Below, in pieces: positions 26,702 to 36,000 of a stretch of 63,458 nt of DNA. Below the pieces are notes generated by a model. That model was given only the letters and a program-made list of their open reading frames with translations, was not told where the DNA came from and did no database searches. Each line of letters starts with the position of its first letter. Positions within the stretch are counted from its first letter, which is position 1. The DNA lies in contig CAIXKE010000073.1 of the NCBI GenBank assembly GCA_903919975.1, forward strand, positions 1-63,458, written 5' to 3'. The position numbers were made by a program, and so were the translations under genes. This DNA comes from Akkermansiaceae bacterium (GTDB taxonomy: Bacteria; Verrucomicrobiota; Verrucomicrobiia; Verrucomicrobiales; Akkermansiaceae).

Positions 26702-28297
26702 ATGATCTCCTACTCCCGCGATCCCCAAGAAACCGTTCCGCCCTCATCCGTCAAAATCATCGGTCTGGGCGGTGCCGGAGCCAACATGTTGGAGCGCATC
26801 GCGCTCGACGGCTTGGAAGGCACCGAGTTGCTCGCCCTCAGCAGCGATGCCCGCACCTTGGGTGCCTGCCTTGCCAAGGAGAAAATCCAACTCGGCGTCA
26901 ATTTAACCAAAGGCCTGGGTGCCGGCGGCGATCCGGAACTTGGCCGCCAAGCGGTGCTTGAGGCCGAGGAACAAATCCGCGCGGCCATCCAAGGCCATCG
27001 CATCGTTTTCCTCTGCGCAGGACTCGGCGGCGGCACCGGATCCGGCGCCGCCCCCATCGTCACCCGCATCGCCCGCGAGGAAGGCGCCTTCATTGTCGCC
27101 TTCGTCACCATGCCCTTCGCGTTTGAGGGAAAACGCCGCCAAGATCAGGCCGAGGCCGCTCTCAACGAGCTCGCCGTCCTTTCTAACGCCCTTGTCACTT
27201 TCGACAACAACCGCATGGGCGAACTCGTGCTCGCCAAACAAGGCATCCACGAAGCCTTCACCGCCGCGAATCAGATGATCTCGGAATCGATCAAGGCGGT
27301 CATCCGCCTCGTCGTCCGCCCCGGCCTCATCAACGTCGGCCTCGACGATCTCATCAGCGCGCTGCGCACCAACCGCTCGCGCTGCCTCTTCGGTTCCGGC
27401 ATCGCCGATGGCAAGGACCGGGCGAGCAAAGCCCTACGCAACGCGCTTGCCAGCCCCTTGCTCGATCAGGGCGCCCTCCTCAAAGACGCGCAATCCGTGC
27501 TCGTCCATCTTTGCGGTGGCGAGGATCTCACGCTTTTCGAAATCGAGCTGCTCATGCAGAACCTGCAAAAATTCGTGCCGGAAACCGCGCACATCTTGTT
27601 CGGTGCGGCCGTGGATCCGACAATGGGCAATTCCCTCTCACTCACTCTCGTCAGCGCCTTGCCCGAAGATGCGCTCACTTCCCCTCGCAAAACGCCGAGT
27701 CTGACTGCCAGCACCAGTCCGGCAGCCACTTTGAGTCCCATCCCCGCCAGCGAGCCGCCGGCCGCCGCGCCCGAAGTGATCGCAACGGAAATCACGCCAC
27801 TCCCCACCGCGGTGGAGCCCGAAGCACCCAGCTTATTTGAAATGGCCGCGCCGCTGCCCCCCGAGCCCGAAGAAGAACTCATCGATGAGAGCCTGCTTCT
27901 GGAGGAAGCAATCCCCGCCCTAGCCATCGGCGAGTTCACCGCCATAAAAACGGTGGAAATTTCAGAGCCCGATCTTGAAACCGCTCCCGCCGATGCGGAT
28001 GAAGATTTCCCGGAAATGCCGGAGTTGCCCGACCTGCGCTTGGAGCCCGCCGCAGACGCTCCGCAGCCACTCCCATGGTCCGCCATCCCAAGCCCGAAGG
28101 AAACTTTTGCCGATGCGTCACCCGCACCCGCATCAGAACCCGAAGCGCCAAAACTCAAACTCGGCATCAAATCCGGCAGCCCTCAAAGCGAACTCTCGCT
28201 GGATTCCTCGCCACGCGGCCGCTTCGAAGGCGAAAAACCCAATGTCTTCGAAGGCGAAGACCTCGATCTCCCACCCTTCCTCCGGAAGAAAAAATAA
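26702..28297 (+). CDS. ftsZ: Cell division GTPase FtsZ with a long acidic linker
   Basis: I chose the ATG at 26702 (MISYSRDPQETVPPSSVKII), giving 531 aa. The tubulin-like core spans about 15-325: VKIIGLGGAGANMLERI, the signature GGGTGSG (109-115, usual GGGTGTG), FVTMPFAFEGKRRQDQAEAA and FDNNRMGELV. A Pro/Glu/Ala-rich linker of about 190 residues follows, and the tail is DLDLPPFLRKKK, the conserved peptide that binds FtsA and other partners. FtsZ forms the cytokinetic ring. The presence of a full FtsZ/FtsA/FtsQ set shows FtsZ-based division, unlike Planctomycetes and Chlamydiae. It is the last gene of this dcw section. Confidence 0.97.
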   Translation: MISYSRDPQETVPPSSVKIIGLGGAGANMLERIALDGLEGTELLALSSDARTLGACLAKEKIQLGVNLTKGLGAGGDPELGRQAVLEAEEQIRAAIQGHRIVFLCAGLGGGTGSGAAPIVTRIAREEGAFIVAFVTMPFAFEGKRRQDQAEAALNELAVLSNALVTFDNNRMGELVLAKQGIHEAFTAANQMISESIKAVIRLVVRPGLINVGLDDLISALRTNRSRCLFGSGIADGKDRASKALRNALASPLLDQGALLKDAQSVLVHLCGGEDLTLFEIELLMQNLQKFVPETAHILFGAAVDPTMGNSLSLTLVSALPEDALTSPRKTPSLTASTSPAATLSPIPASEPPAAAPEVIATEITPLPTAVEPEAPSLFEMAAPLPPEPEEELIDESLLLEEAIPALAIGEFTAIKTVEISEPDLETAPADADEDFPEMPELPDLRLEPAADAPQPLPWSAIPSPKETFADASPAPASEPEAPKLKLGIKSGSPQSELSLDSSPRGRFEGEKPNVFEGEDLDLPPFLRKKK

Positions 28298-28344
28298 CGC
28301 GGGAGCGTCCCTCCGCACACTCCAACAAGTTGATGATGAGAAGA

Positions 28345-28375
28345 GGTAGAGCGTGACCGCCGGGCGTACCCACTT
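28345..28375. repeat. GC-rich dispersed repeat, copy 1
   Basis: This 31-base unit (core gcgtgaccgccgggcg) matches 29875-29905 at 27 of 31 positions. Both copies lie within 1 kb of lpxA, one on each side. Confidence 0.7.
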
Positions 28376-28516
28376 CTCGCCGATTGGCAATTCCGCTAAG
28401 CCGTCGATGCCGCCCGCATCCTCGCCTGCGATGTCCTCGCCATCCCGTGGGCACGCTCCTTCGATTGGCAGGGGCTATCCGATCAAGCCCACTCCCTGAA
28501 ACCCCGCCACCGGACC

Positions 28517-28786
28517 CTAGCACGTGAAACGATCCCCGTAAGTTGGGAATCCAACAAAGTAGCTGGAGCGTCTCGCTCCGGTGATCCCGAGGCCGAACTC
28601 GATTCCATCATCGCAGCCCTCCGCCGCGCCACACGCCTCCAAAAACAAGCCGAAAACGGCGAGTCCTTCCCGGATGTTCTGCTCGGCCCAGGTGGCGAGC
28701 TTGGGCGCGTTCTTCTCGTAGGTTTTGACAAATTCGGCGAACTTGGCGCGTTCGGCGAGCTCAGCCGAGCCGTCTTGGCGGTTCAA
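28517..28786 (-). pseudogene. IS256 (Mutator)-type transposase fragment
   Basis: The readable part KFAEFVKTYEKNAPKLATWA, then EQNIREGLAVFGL, matches the region before the last catalytic residue of IS256-family transposases (usual ...APKLA.W.E.N..EG..VF.LP). After GL the frame diverges (GLFLEACGAAEGC in place of a LPEAHRRRLRT-type sequence), and the C-terminus is lost. Only about 45 residues are recognisable, so this is a short decayed remnant. Confidence 0.5.
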
Positions 28787-28900
28787 TTTTTTTCATTCGT
28801 ATCCGCTTTCCCATGCAGTGGTCCCTAATCGAGGGCCCCTGGGAATTTGGCCGGTAAAAAAGGCTCGTCATGGATGGGCGGATGGGTGGAAATTTGGCTT

Positions 28901-29674
28901 GTGATCCATCCATCTGCTGTCGTTTCGCCCCAAGCTCGTATTGGCAACCGTGTCCGGATCGGGCCGTTTTGTGTGGTGGGGGCCAACGTCGAGCTGGGAG
29001 ATGACTGCGTTCTGCACTCACACGTGGTGCTGGAGGGCCATTCGAAAATTGGCCGCAACAACGAATTTTACCCGTTCGCTGCGATTGGCGGCAAAACTCA
29101 GGATCTCAAATACATCGGTGAGCCAACCGCGCTTGAAGTGGGCGATTTCAATGTATTCCGGGAAAACACGACCGTGCATCGCGGCACTCACGAGAGCCTT
29201 CCGACACGGATTGGCTCGCACAACTTATTGCTTTGTTACTCACACGTCGCTCACGATTGCCAACTTGGCGATCACATCATTCTCTCGAATTCCGTGGGGC
29301 TGGCAGGTCATGTGGTGGTGGAGGATCATGCGATCATCTCCGGATTTGCGGCCGCCCACCAGTTTTGCCGGATCGGCAAGCACTCGATCGTCGGCGGTTT
29401 GACCAAAATCGTGCAAGACGTGCCGCCATTTATGATTGTGGATGGAAACCCCGCCAGCACCCGTGGGCTGAATACGATTGGCTTGCAACGCCGGGGATTT
29501 GCCGAGGATGACATCCGTGCGCTCAAAAGCGCCTACAAGAAGTTGTTTCTCAAGAAAGACGGAAATCTCGCCAACTCGCTGAGTTCGCTCAAGGCCACTC
29601 ATGCAGCGGACACGCCGGAAGTGGCGGATTTGATCCATTTCATTGAGAATTCCGAGCGCGGCGTGACGCGTTGA
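28901..29674 (+). CDS. lpxA: Acyl-ACP--UDP-GlcNAc O-acyltransferase LpxA
   Basis: LpxA performs the first step of lipid A synthesis, O-acylating UDP-GlcNAc. I chose the GTG at 28901 (VIHPSAVVSPQARIGNRVRI), because it aligns with the family start and is preceded by gggtgga 10 bases upstream, one of the few Shine-Dalgarno-like sites in the window; 257 aa against 262 in E. coli. An ATG start at 28847 or 28874 is possible but adds unrelated residues. The left-handed beta-helix is clear, with GGKTQDLKYIGEPTALEVGD and ENTTVHRGTHES. The catalytic His lies in LLLCYSHVAHDCQLGDHIIL, and AHQFCRIGKHSIVGGLTKI follows. The C-terminal helical domain has NTIGLQRRGFAEDDIRALKS. It stands alone, away from lpxD. 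Confidence 0.93.
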   Translation: MIHPSAVVSPQARIGNRVRIGPFCVVGANVELGDDCVLHSHVVLEGHSKIGRNNEFYPFAAIGGKTQDLKYIGEPTALEVGDFNVFRENTTVHRGTHESLPTRIGSHNLLLCYSHVAHDCQLGDHIILSNSVGLAGHVVVEDHAIISGFAAAHQFCRIGKHSIVGGLTKIVQDVPPFMIVDGNPASTRGLNTIGLQRRGFAEDDIRALKSAYKKLFLKKDGNLANSLSSLKATHAADTPEVADLIHFIENSERGVTR

Positions 29675-29682
29675 GGAAGAAA

Positions 29683-29775
29683 GTCTAAAAGTCTAAAAGT
29701 CGAAGGTCTAAAAGTCACAAGAGGAAGAGTCTGAAAGACGAAAATCGCGTTTCTTCGACTTTTAGACTTTTAGAC
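29683..29775. repeat. Dispersed intergenic repeat, copy B, as a perfect inverted repeat
   Basis: The two arms of 23 bases (29683-29705 starting gtctaaaagtctaaaagtcg, and its exact reverse complement at 29753-29775) enclose 47 bases. The arm itself contains the tandem word gtctaaaa twice. The right arm continues into cgcgcagcgtcttct, as in copies A and C. Confidence 0.85.
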
Positions 29776-29833
29776 CGCGCAGCGTCTTCTTCTTTCCCAA
29801 TGACTTTCCCTTTGCGCCTCACGCTCAGGCGAT

Positions 29834-29865
29834 AAGTGGGCAGACCGGGCCGGATCCGCCCTACC
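29834..29865. repeat. GC-rich palindromic repeat, copy 1
   Basis: A 32-base unit (aagtgggcagaccgggccgg...) that closely matches 30033-30064. Its core ggaccgggccgg...tccgccc is palindromic and would fold into a stable hairpin. Confidence 0.75.
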
Positions 29866-29874
29866 GGGCAAAAT

Positions 29875-29905
29875 GGTAAGGCGTGACCGCCGGGCGCGCC
29901 CACTT
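29875..29905. repeat. GC-rich dispersed repeat, copy 2
   Basis: This 31-base unit (core gcgtgaccgccgggcg) is a second copy of 28345-28375 and sits between the two GC-rich palindromes. Confidence 0.7.
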
Positions 29906-30032
29906 TCCCGCCGCATGGCGGTGCGAATGTGAGGCGCTTGAGACAGCGAAACCCAAGGCGAGAAGCATCCACTTTCTCTGTGGCCTACGCGCTGAGCATT
30001 CACGTTTCATTTGCATCTCACACGCAGGGGTA

Positions 30033-30064
30033 AAGTGGGCGGACCGGGCCGGGTCCGCCCTACC
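30033..30064. repeat. GC-rich palindromic repeat, copy 2
   Basis: The second copy of 29834-29865. gggcggaccc-type and gggtccgccc-type halves pair. It ends 10 bases after the giant gene's stop in minus-strand terms and could terminate its transcript. Confidence 0.75.
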
Positions 30065-30074
30065 TTCCTCTTGC

Positions 30075-33000
30075 TCAGTCCCGATAGTCTTGTTTGATTT
30101 TGTGCTGGATTCCGGCGACTTCGATCTTTGTTTCGCGCAGTTGCCAGGTGGCATTGGTAGAGACCGTAATCTTCACGGTTCCGGGGCCACTGCCCTTGAC
30201 GGCGGAAACCGTGCCAGTCGTTGGATCTACAACTAATCCGCCAGAAGTGATGGTGGCCTGCACCCAGGTGCTGGTGGACGGCACGATGATCTCCCATGGG
30301 CCCGAGGTCCGGACTTCGATCTCATAGGTGCTGCCGGGGCCGCGGAGCTCCTTGCTGGTGGGCGAGATCTGGGTGATTTCCGGGATGGTTCCATCGCCGG
30401 GAGTCACGGTGAACAAGCCATTACTGAAGGAACTGGTGTAGAACCCACTGACCGCCGCCGATTTCTGGATGGCGACGGCGTAGCCGGTGGCCACCGCTTT
30501 GGTCAGCGAACGCGTGGCATCCGTGAGGGTATATTTCAAGCTCAGCAAGCCGGTCTTTGGAGTGCTTGTGACACTCGCGCTATCCGTCGGGCTGCTGGGG
30601 ATGGTGATCTTGTTATTGACCGCCCAAGTGCCTATCTTGGTGATACCGCCGAAGTCGCCACCCGTCAGATTATATTGGGTATTGAATGAGATGGCGGGAA
30701 TCCCAGTGATGGGCAAGTAGTTTTTAGGAGGCGCGTAATAACGGGATCCCCAAACCGTGCGGGATTGCTCGAAGCCTGCCGGATACTGGCTGCCCGATCC
30801 GCCACTTGCGGAGTAGAAGCGGACAAACCCTTCGTAATCACGATCCAATCGAGTCGATGCCAAATTGATCGGCCCGATGAGGGCGCTGTTGTTGATTGAT
30901 TTGGAAATACCGTAGACTGGGAGCAGATCACCTGTGGCGATGGGGCCGGTATAGGAAAGACGACCGCCATCCGGAAGATACATTTGCAAGATCACCCCGC
31001 CGGTCTTGCTGATCGTACCTGTGACGACACCATCTCCGCGCGGACCTTCGGTCCCCGCAATGGTGATTGGCAGAGCCATGGTCAGCGCACCCGGCGACGA
31101 ATACAAAGAGGTCTTGGAATACTGCGCAGGCCGTAGCTCCATGCCGATATACCTGCCATCAGAGGTCTGTATCCGGCCGAGAATGATCCAGCTATCGGGG
31201 CCAGTAGATTCCTGGAACATCTGCATCTCGATGCTTACGACGTTATACAAACCTCCCGGAGCTGGGCCACTGTAGTAGCCATCCGAATCGAAGGTTCCCT
31301 TGATGCTGCCTTTAATCGTCGAGGTGAGGCCGTTGATGGTGGAGGAGAAACCGCCCTTGGTCGTGACACTGATCTTCTGTTTAAAGACGTGGCCTTGCTC
31401 GGGATCAAACACCAAGCCTTCGTAACTTGTTGCAATCCGCTTATCCGTGAAGGGAACAAACGAACCCGTTCCATTGTTGCCAGGGGTGATATCCGGCACT
31501 CCTGTAAAGGGATTGCTGACGGTTGGATCCGTGCCGTTTTCAATTTCCGTGCCGTCGTCGATGCCGTCTCCATCCGTATCGGGATTGTTGGGATTCGTGA
31601 GGGGATACTCGATGAGATACGATTGCTCTCTCGAGAGCGGAGCCATTTCCCAGATATAGTCCTGGCGGAGGACGAGGCCGTCGGCATTGCTCGCATTGGA
31701 AGGTTGGCCGGGGCTCCAGGGAGTGGGAGAGGTGATGAGCGCGCCCAAGGGTTGGCCGTTATCATCGAAGAAGCGCCCTGAGGGATGCACCCAGCGGTAT
31801 TGTCCCTCACGGGTTCCAGGCACCTCTGTGGGGCCATCCATATCGCTACCGCCGAGCCACAATTTCTGACCGAATGGGAGATTGCCCAGCAGGCGTTTGA
31901 GCGCCCCTTGTTTGGCCGCTATATCCGTCACGGCAAGCGTGCCGCCGCGGCTGATTGCGTCCAAGCGGGCTTCCTCGTAGGTGAAACTGCCCGTGACGAC
32001 GTAGAACGGATAGACTTCACGGCCATCCGGGATGCCATCGCCATCACTGTCGACGTTGGTTAGATCGGTGTCATAGGTCTCCTCCTCGATGTCGAGCAAA
32101 CCATCGCCATCGGTATCAAGGGTGGTGCTGGTGCGGAGGATGTAGGTGCGCAGCATGGCCGTGCGGGCGGCGGTTTTCTCAAAGGTGCTGATGTACCAGC
32201 CCTCGGTGGCAGGATCCCCTGAGAGCGGCGAGGGCTTGGCCACATAACGGCCCAAGATGGGCGGAACCAGCGAAGTGGCAATCAAGTCTCCATTGCGGGC
32301 GACTGAATAATGGGAAATCTGGGCGAGCGGTACTACGCCACCATTGGCGATGTCCACCGGAGCCCCCTCATTCAACCAAGCCACGCTGTCTGTGGATGAC
32401 ACAAACAAAGGCCTGCCGAGAGCGCTGGATGGCAGTGTGACTGGAGCGCGGAGTCCGGTGACTCCGCCGGTGGCATTCTGCAAGGAGCGGAGCCAAATCA
32501 GACCGGTGCCTCCATCCGTTTTGATCAACAACGAGGCGTCACGAACATTGCGAACAAAAGCACTGCCGCCTGAAATCCGACCAGGGAGTGTGACGGAGGC
32601 CCCCAATTTCTGGATCCCCGCATCGACTTGATAAAGCGAAAGCATCGTTCCGGTTTGCGTGACGGTGTAGAAATACGGCATGAAGCCCGGCCGGGTGAGC
32701 GGAGACAGCGGCAGGATGCTTTCCAAAGCAGGAAGGGGAGAGACGATGGGGGCCTCAATGCTTCCATTGTCACGCTGGCGGAAATCCTGAATGAGGTGAT
32801 TGCCGGTTGGGGCTTCAGAGGCATCGAGCTCCGCAGTTTCCACAATGAGGCGATTGTTCGAGATATACACCGCTTCTGTAACTGGATTCAAAGCGGTTGC
32901 GTCAATGTTGAGAAGGTCAGGATCAAAAAGAGTGCTGATTTGTTCGCTGTTGGGAATCCAGGAGGCCCAGTATGCGCCCGTCATCTCTTTGAAGACGCCA

Positions 33001-36000
33001 GGATCGCTATCGTCCACGTCGTCATAGAAATCGCGGGCGATCGTCATGGTGAGCAATAGGGAAGCATCGGCGCTCGCGCCGATAAGGCTGACGCTGGTGG
33101 AGTTATTTGAATTTCTGGGGACGTAATCGTAGCGATGAGAAAGCACCTGAACTTTGCCGTCGAAGGTGATGCGGTAGCCGGTTGAGTCGCGGCCATCCCA
33201 CTGATCCACACCGCGAATAGCATAAGTTGTGCCTTGAGCAGTTACAGCAGCGATGTAGCGCTGGTTGGACTCGTCCGCGGGTACCGTGACGTCAGTCTCG
33301 CAGCCCACAAGCGTGAAGCCATGAGTGGCTGGAGAAAGAGATGCCGTCTCCAAGAGAGTTCCCGGAATGCGGATGGGATCTGAGGAAACAATGTTTCCGA
33401 TTGTGTCCCGGCGGTGAATCACGACTTCCGATACCGAACCGCGGGCATCGTAGTCGAAATCGTAGCGGTTTTGCCAGACGACGCACTCGGTGTTCGAAAC
33501 GTAGAGCGTCTTGGCGAGCGCGGAGTTCGGCAGGACGGAGGCGGTGCCCAGATTGTCCACCCAGATGATCGCTCCGTTGAGATCGCGGATGGCCACTGAG
33601 CCATCCTCGCTGGTCTTATCGGTATCCGGGCGATGGCCGAAGGGGCCATAGGTCTGGCCGATCGAAACTTCACTCGAGCCAGTGGGTTCGGGGAAATTGT
33701 AAAGTCCACTGGTGGTGAAATTCGGACGGCTGTCAGGATCCAAGGGGTCCGAAGGCGGCGTTGCATTGACTTCATCGAAGTCCGAGAAGCCATCGCCATC
33801 AGTATCCGGGTTGAGTGGATCGGTGCCACGCTGGACTTCATCAAAATCGGTGAGGCCATCGAAATCGGAATCGGGATTATTGGGATCGGTGCCATAGATG
33901 AAGATTTCATCATAATCCGTGAGGCCATCGAAATCGGAATCGATGGCGGTGGGATCCAGTGGGTCGAGCGGATCAGTACCTTTTTGGACTTCGTCGAAAT
34001 CCGAGATGCCATCATTATCGGTGTCTTTGTCGTTGGGGTCGGTGTTGGTATTGATGTCGTTATCATCAGCATCATTGACTTCCTCACCGTCGGTAAGGCC
34101 GTCTCCATCGGTGTCCACGACGTTGGGATCGCTCGTAGGATTGGGAGGCGGGCCATAGATTTCATTGCCATCACTGCGCCCGTCGCCATCGGTATCCACC
34201 AAAGTAGGATTGGTGAAGGTGGAGAAATATTCTTCAAAATCGGTCAAACCGTCCAAATCGGTATCGACGAGCAAGGGGTCGGTGTAATGGCCGTTAGTGG
34301 CGTCCACTTCATCAAAGTCGGTCAGGCCATCGTCATCCGTATCCTGATCGTTGGGATCGGTTCCCTCCGCGAATTCCAAAACATCGGAGAGGCCATCATT
34401 ATCGGTATCCAGATCGTTGGGATTGCTTTTGAAGGCGATTTCCTCGGCATCGGTGAGGTTATCCAAAGGGGGGAGAACGGGGGGTTCGTCGGTGTCCGTC
34501 AAGTTGGGATTGGACCACGGGCGTTCCATCACGTAGCCGCGGAGTTCGGACCGTTTGGCATCGGCCCATTTGAAATTCGGCAGGAGGACCAGGCCATCCG
34601 AGTCTTGGAGATTATCCGGTTGTCCGGGCGACCACGGGAGGGCAATGGCCGGAGGCGGCAGAAGGGGCAGAAGGGGTGGCTGATAGGTCAGGGTAGGGTT
34701 GAAGGGTTCGGCGGGGTCGGAAAGGTCGGGAAATTGGCGAGGGGCCCATACCCAGGTTCCTTCGGTGACGGCATCCGTGGCACCCAGCCATTTGGAGAAG
34801 AAGGTTTGTCCTGCGAATTTGAGTTGCAACGCGGCATAATCATCCGCGTTGTTGATGGTGGCGAGACGGCCACCATTGGCCTCAGCATGGGCCTTGGCTT
34901 GTACCCAAGTGAATGCGCCGTCCACCATGAAGAAGGGATAGACTTCTTCACCATCCAGCAGGCCGTCATCATCACTGTCCGGATCCGTGAGATCGGTGCC
35001 GGTATTGACGGAGGAGACATAGATGCCGGTGCCGGTCTCATAGGCATCGAGCAGGCCGTCGTTATCGCGGTCGGTGGTCAAGGAGGAGGTGAGACGATAG
35101 GTGCGGAGCACCGAGGTATCGGGCTGGGTTTTTTCCGCGGTGGTGAGCAGCCAGTAAGGGAAATTCGGGGTGTAGGGTGAGACATTGAGCAGGGTCTTGC
35201 CCTCCACATAAACAGGGGTGGCTGGCGACAGAACATTGGTCGTCGTATTTCGCGTGAAGTGTTGCACCTCCGCCGGGGAGATGGAGCCATCATCTTGCAA
35301 AGGCGCCCGGGCATTCTTCCAAATCACACATTGCTCGTTGGTCACATAATACGGAAGAGCCTGACCGGAATCCGTCAACGAGGACACATTGTTGGTGGTA
35401 AGGGTATCCCCGGAATGCAGCCAGAGGACCGAAAACCCGTCCTCGCCGTACAAGAGAGCCGAGCCATCGTTTGGGTTGACTGTAGCCACGACCGTGGCGG
35501 AAGTCACATCATAGGGAAGTGTATGGGTGCGGGTGAAAGCGGCATCCACGCCGCTATCGACCAGCCGATAGGTCCGAACCGTGGTTGGGAGAAGCGGATC
35601 CACGGTGTAGAAATAGCGCGTGGCGCCGGCTTTGGTGTAGGAGGAACTGTCGATGGTCTTTCCAGTGATTCCTAAGATTTGGTTGTCCCCGATGAGGGAT
35701 CCGGTGCTCGCGCTGCGGCGCTGCTCCCAGAATTCACCATTGCTCAATTCATAGACAATCCGGGTGTTTGTGGTGAACACGCAGCGATTGATGGTTCCGC
35801 CCGCCAGAGGTAACAACACGGAACGGCCGGCACTGTCGAACCAGTAATATCGATTTACAATATCGAAGGTACTGGTGTCCAACACTTCGCCGACGCTCAC
35901 GAGCATCGATCCATCCGAGCCGAAACTGATTGTATCATGCACCGGCCCGGAAATCGTAGCGACCGCGTAATTGCGCTCCCCCTCGATACGGAAGGGAATC

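Larger units (their letters stand above)
28298..28900. other. Spacer with transposase remnant and repeats
   Basis: There is no intact gene between ftsZ and lpxA. It contains a repeat copy at 28345-28375 and an IS256-type transposase fragment at 28517-28786. The stretch 28380-28500 has plus-strand frames without a start or any family I recognise. Confidence 0.6.
29675..30074. other. Repeat-rich spacer between lpxA and the giant surface-protein gene
   Basis: There is no gene in these 400 bases. They are almost filled by repeats: the long inverted repeat at 29683-29775, two GC-rich palindromes (29834-29865, 30033-30064) and a second GC-rich unit (29875-29905). The genes on both sides converge here, so the hairpins may also stop transcription. 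Confidence 0.75.

Noticed and set aside
28298..28900. tRNA or small RNA gene between ftsZ and lpxA
   Set aside because: No cloverleaf, T-loop or terminator was found here or in the other large gaps; the region is explained better by repeats and a transposase remnant.
33720..34470. CRISPR-like regular repeats in the TSP3 region
   Set aside because: The periodic words are codons for D.D.DG..D protein repeats in a long open frame; spacing and sequence vary as in coding DNA.
33633..35180. 515-aa plus-strand open frame with repeated Ile/Gly/Glu words
   Set aside because: It is the complement of the TSP3 and lectin part of the giant gene; the apparent repeats are the mirrored Asp-rich codons.
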